The notes beneath the pieces were generated by a model. It saw nothing but the letters and a program-made list of their open reading frames with translations. It was not told the origin of the DNA and searched no databases. The translations under genes were made by a program, and so were the position numbers. A stretch of DNA of 64,000 nt from Vibrio superstes (GTDB lineage: Bacteria > Pseudomonadota > Gammaproteobacteria > Enterobacterales > Vibrionaceae). The stretch is from the NCBI RefSeq assembly GCF_003569005.1, contig NZ_BCUR01000001.1:1059893-1123892 (forward strand), written 5' to 3'. This document shows positions 62,486-64,000 of this stretch, in pieces (position 1 is the stretch's first letter; every line of letters starts with the position of its first letter).

Positions 62486-62905
62486 TTATTCAGACGGTAA
62501 TCTTTGCTTGAGTTCCAGTAACATCTGAAAAGCACTTTCGCCTGACATCTCGTACGGATTGAAATCTGGTGAGCTTGAGAACTGCATATTGATAAGGGCA
62601 GTTAGGTAAGACTCAGGGATGTCTCCCATAGACCAATCACCAAAGACTCTGGTGTGGATCTCTTGGAAATAGAGAATCTGTACATTGTCGTGTCTTTCGT
62701 CTTTCAAAATGCGGTTATAGGTCGAGTTCACAGCCTCTCTTGAGCCCTCTAAGCACTGTAAAAAATATTTGTTGTTGTGGCTTAAAAGACCAGTTAAATG
62801 ACTCTGTTGATTGAATCTCCTAGAGGTAGTAAGAATGTCATCTAAGGTATGAGAATCACAGGTTGGAGATAGGGTACTGATATAAATTAATCGAGTTAGA
62901 ACCAT
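62486..62905 (-). CDS. stand-alone BLUF-domain blue-light photoreceptor
   Basis: 139 residues, one FAD-binding BLUF domain (about 1-95) and a short helical tail. With the ATG at 62905 (MVLTRLIYIS) the photocycle residues fall at Tyr8, Asn32 and Gln50, with Trp91 and Met93, the same numbers as in cyanobacterial PixD, which supports this start. No fused output domain is present, so it must act through a partner protein. The window shows no obvious partner. It is unlinked to the PL6 gene and divergent from the GH13 gene. Confidence 0.9.
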   Translation of the reverse strand: MVLTRLIYISTLSPTCDSHTLDDILTTSRRFNQQSHLTGLLSHNNKYFLQCLEGSREAVNSTYNRILKDERHDNVQILYFQEIHTRVFGDWSMGDIPESYLTALINMQFSSSPDFNPYEMSGESAFQMLLELKQRLPSE

Positions 62906-63070
62906 AGCCATCACTTCTATTTTTATCAAAAGACATTATCAAATATACTCTATGTCGCTGAAATTCCTAGGTGATCCCCTATGAGTTGTGCAATTGTGAG
63001 CTCGCATCGTGACACAGAAACCATTTCAATCTATTATTCGTTGCCAAATGGCTAGTTCTGGCCAACCTCA

Positions 63071-63121
63071 GAGACAAATCACGATTATCGCTCCGCCGGA
63101 GACAAATTATGATTATCGCTC
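63071..63121. repeat. 23-bp direct repeat before the GH13 gene
   Basis: GAGACAAATCACGATTATCG at 63071 and GAGACAAATTATGATTATCG at 63099 (both continue CTC), spaced 28 bases with two mismatches, just before the ribosome site of the glucosidase gene. Confidence 0.6.
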
Positions 63122-63142
63122 ATTAATTTATGGAGCATGATT

Positions 63143-64000
63143 ATGAATACTTGGGTTAAAGATGCGATCGTTTATCAGATCTACCCCCGCAGTTTTAAAG
63201 ACTCAAACAACGACGGCATTGGTGACATCAATGGTGTTCGTTCGAAACTCGATTATCTTCAGCAGTTAGGCATTAATACCCTTTGGTTAAGCCCTGTTTA
63301 CGACTCTCCTTGTGATGACAACGGCTATGATATTCGTAACTATCAGGCCATTCTTGCGGAGTTTGGCACTGTGCAAGACTTCGACTTATTGCTGGAAGAG
63401 TGTCATCAACGGGGAATGAAACTGGTGATGGACTTGGTGATCAACCATTGTTCGGATGAGCATGAGTGGTTTGAGCAATCGAAACAATCAAAGACGGGAC
63501 CCTATGCAGACTATTTCTATTGGGCTGATGAGCCTAATGATTTGAGGTCTGTATTTGGCGGTAGTGCTTGGGAGTATTGTGAGTCTCGCCAGCAATTCTA
63601 TCTACATACCTTTAGTAAAAAACAGCCAGACCTTAATTGGGAATGTTCTGTTCTGGTTTCTGAAATTGAGCAGATGGTAGATTGGTGGCTAGACAAAGGC
63701 GTGGATGGCTTTCGAGTTGATGCGATTTCGTTTTTGGATAAATCAGGTATCGAAGATGCGCCGAATGGCACCTTTGCCACAGAAGCGTGCGTGAATAGAC
63801 CGAAGGGACATGCACATCTGCGTAAACTAATGAGCAAGATACACACTCGTGATGTTCTCAGTGTTGGAGAGATCAATGCCAGAGATACCGGTGAGTTGTT
63901 GGATTATGTGCTCCCTTCACGTAACGAGTTTCAAATGGCTATTGTATTCACGCCACCAGAAATCGAAGTATTTCATGAGAACCTGAACCGATATTACAAG
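63143..64000 (+). CDS. GH13 alpha-glucosidase / oligo-1,6-glucosidase (3' end cut by window)
   Basis: 286 codons are visible. MNTWVKDAIVYQIYPRSFKD, LWLSPVYDSPCDDNGYDIRNY, DLVINHCSDEHEWF and GVDGFRVDAISFLDKSG (with the nucleophile Asp in FRVDAI) are the standard GH13 conserved regions; the acid/base Glu is in VGEINARD. The subgroup resembles oligo-1,6-glucosidase, alpha-glucosidase or trehalose-6-phosphate hydrolase, and cannot be settled on this part. GGAGCATGATT precedes the ATG. It has no link to alginate use. Confidence 0.9.
   Translation, partial: MNTWVKDAIVYQIYPRSFKDSNNDGIGDINGVRSKLDYLQQLGINTLWLSPVYDSPCDDNGYDIRNYQAILAEFGTVQDFDLLLEECHQRGMKLVMDLVINHCSDEHEWFEQSKQSKTGPYADYFYWADEPNDLRSVFGGSAWEYCESRQQFYLHTFSKKQPDLNWECSVLVSEIEQMVDWWLDKGVDGFRVDAISFLDKSGIEDAPNGTFATEACVNRPKGHAHLRKLMSKIHTRDVLSVGEINARDTGELLDYVLPSRNEFQMAIVFTPPEIEVFHENLNRYYK

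Overview
The window looks like a Vibrio or close Vibrionaceae chromosome. The basis is overall protein similarity, Vibrio-type gene neighbourhoods (gcvH/gcvP next to an XRE-cupin regulator and gcvT; cobA-nirBD-narK next to a PP2C/kinase fusion; DUF3332 and DUF2799 lipoproteins) and alginate-lyase genes typical of marine vibrios. The second chromosome is likely, because the gcv cluster sits there in V. cholerae, but this is inference. I see no rRNA, tRNA, CRISPR array or replication origin.

Layout. 1-5.6 kb: a putrescine/agmatine catabolic operon (puuB-like, aguB, aguA, gabD, gabT). 5.6-11.2 kb: small genes, then an aldo-keto reductase / haem-binding protein / VOC group divergent from a LysR regulator. 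The haem-binding gene is split by a 1742-bp IS1202-like insertion sequence with a 16-bp target duplication. 11.2-17.1 kb: a prepilin, a TetR regulator and codBA with a PurR box. Next comes an acetyltransferase gene followed by a second, divergent copy of the codA 3' end, then an outer-membrane barrel. 17.5-23.3 kb: unrecognised exported proteins, a GH5 cellulase-like lipoprotein and an exported nitrobindin-like protein. 23.4-29.2 kb: an MFS exporter and an unusual cbb3 oxidase cluster whose CcoP is fused to a three-haem dehydrogenase-type cytochrome, giving five haems in one chain.

29.4-39.5 kb: nitrate and nitrite assimilation (nasA divergent from cobA-nirB-nirD-narK-PP2C/kinase). The 420-bp spacer has back-to-back sigma-54 promoters and NtrC-like sites. 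39.6-45.4 kb: small lipoproteins and conserved proteins (DUF302, DUF3332, PpiB, a NifW-like protein, DUF4442, DUF2799). 45.7-51 kb: an alanine/glycine:cation symporter, a small TTG-start membrane protein, a MarR regulator, a GNAT enzyme, a 167-bp IS50-type MITE with a perfect 9-bp target duplication, two winged-helix-like paralogues and a PL7 alginate lyase. 51.2-59 kb: a cupin, a YrhK protein and the glycine cleavage genes with their own XRE-cupin regulator, an ABM protein and an FAH-family hydrolase. 59.1-64 kb: a PL6 alginate lyase lipoprotein, a stand-alone BLUF photoreceptor and the start of a GH13 alpha-glucosidase.

How the genes fit together: the operons mostly serve nitrogen scavenging (putrescine, agmatine, cytosine, nitrate, glycine) and marine polysaccharide use (GH5, PL6, PL7, GH13). 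The most unusual items are the penta-haem CcoP fusion, the two mobile elements with readable target duplications, the duplicated xenologous codA tail, and a conserved motif (CGAARTTTCCTAT) shared by the gcv promoters.
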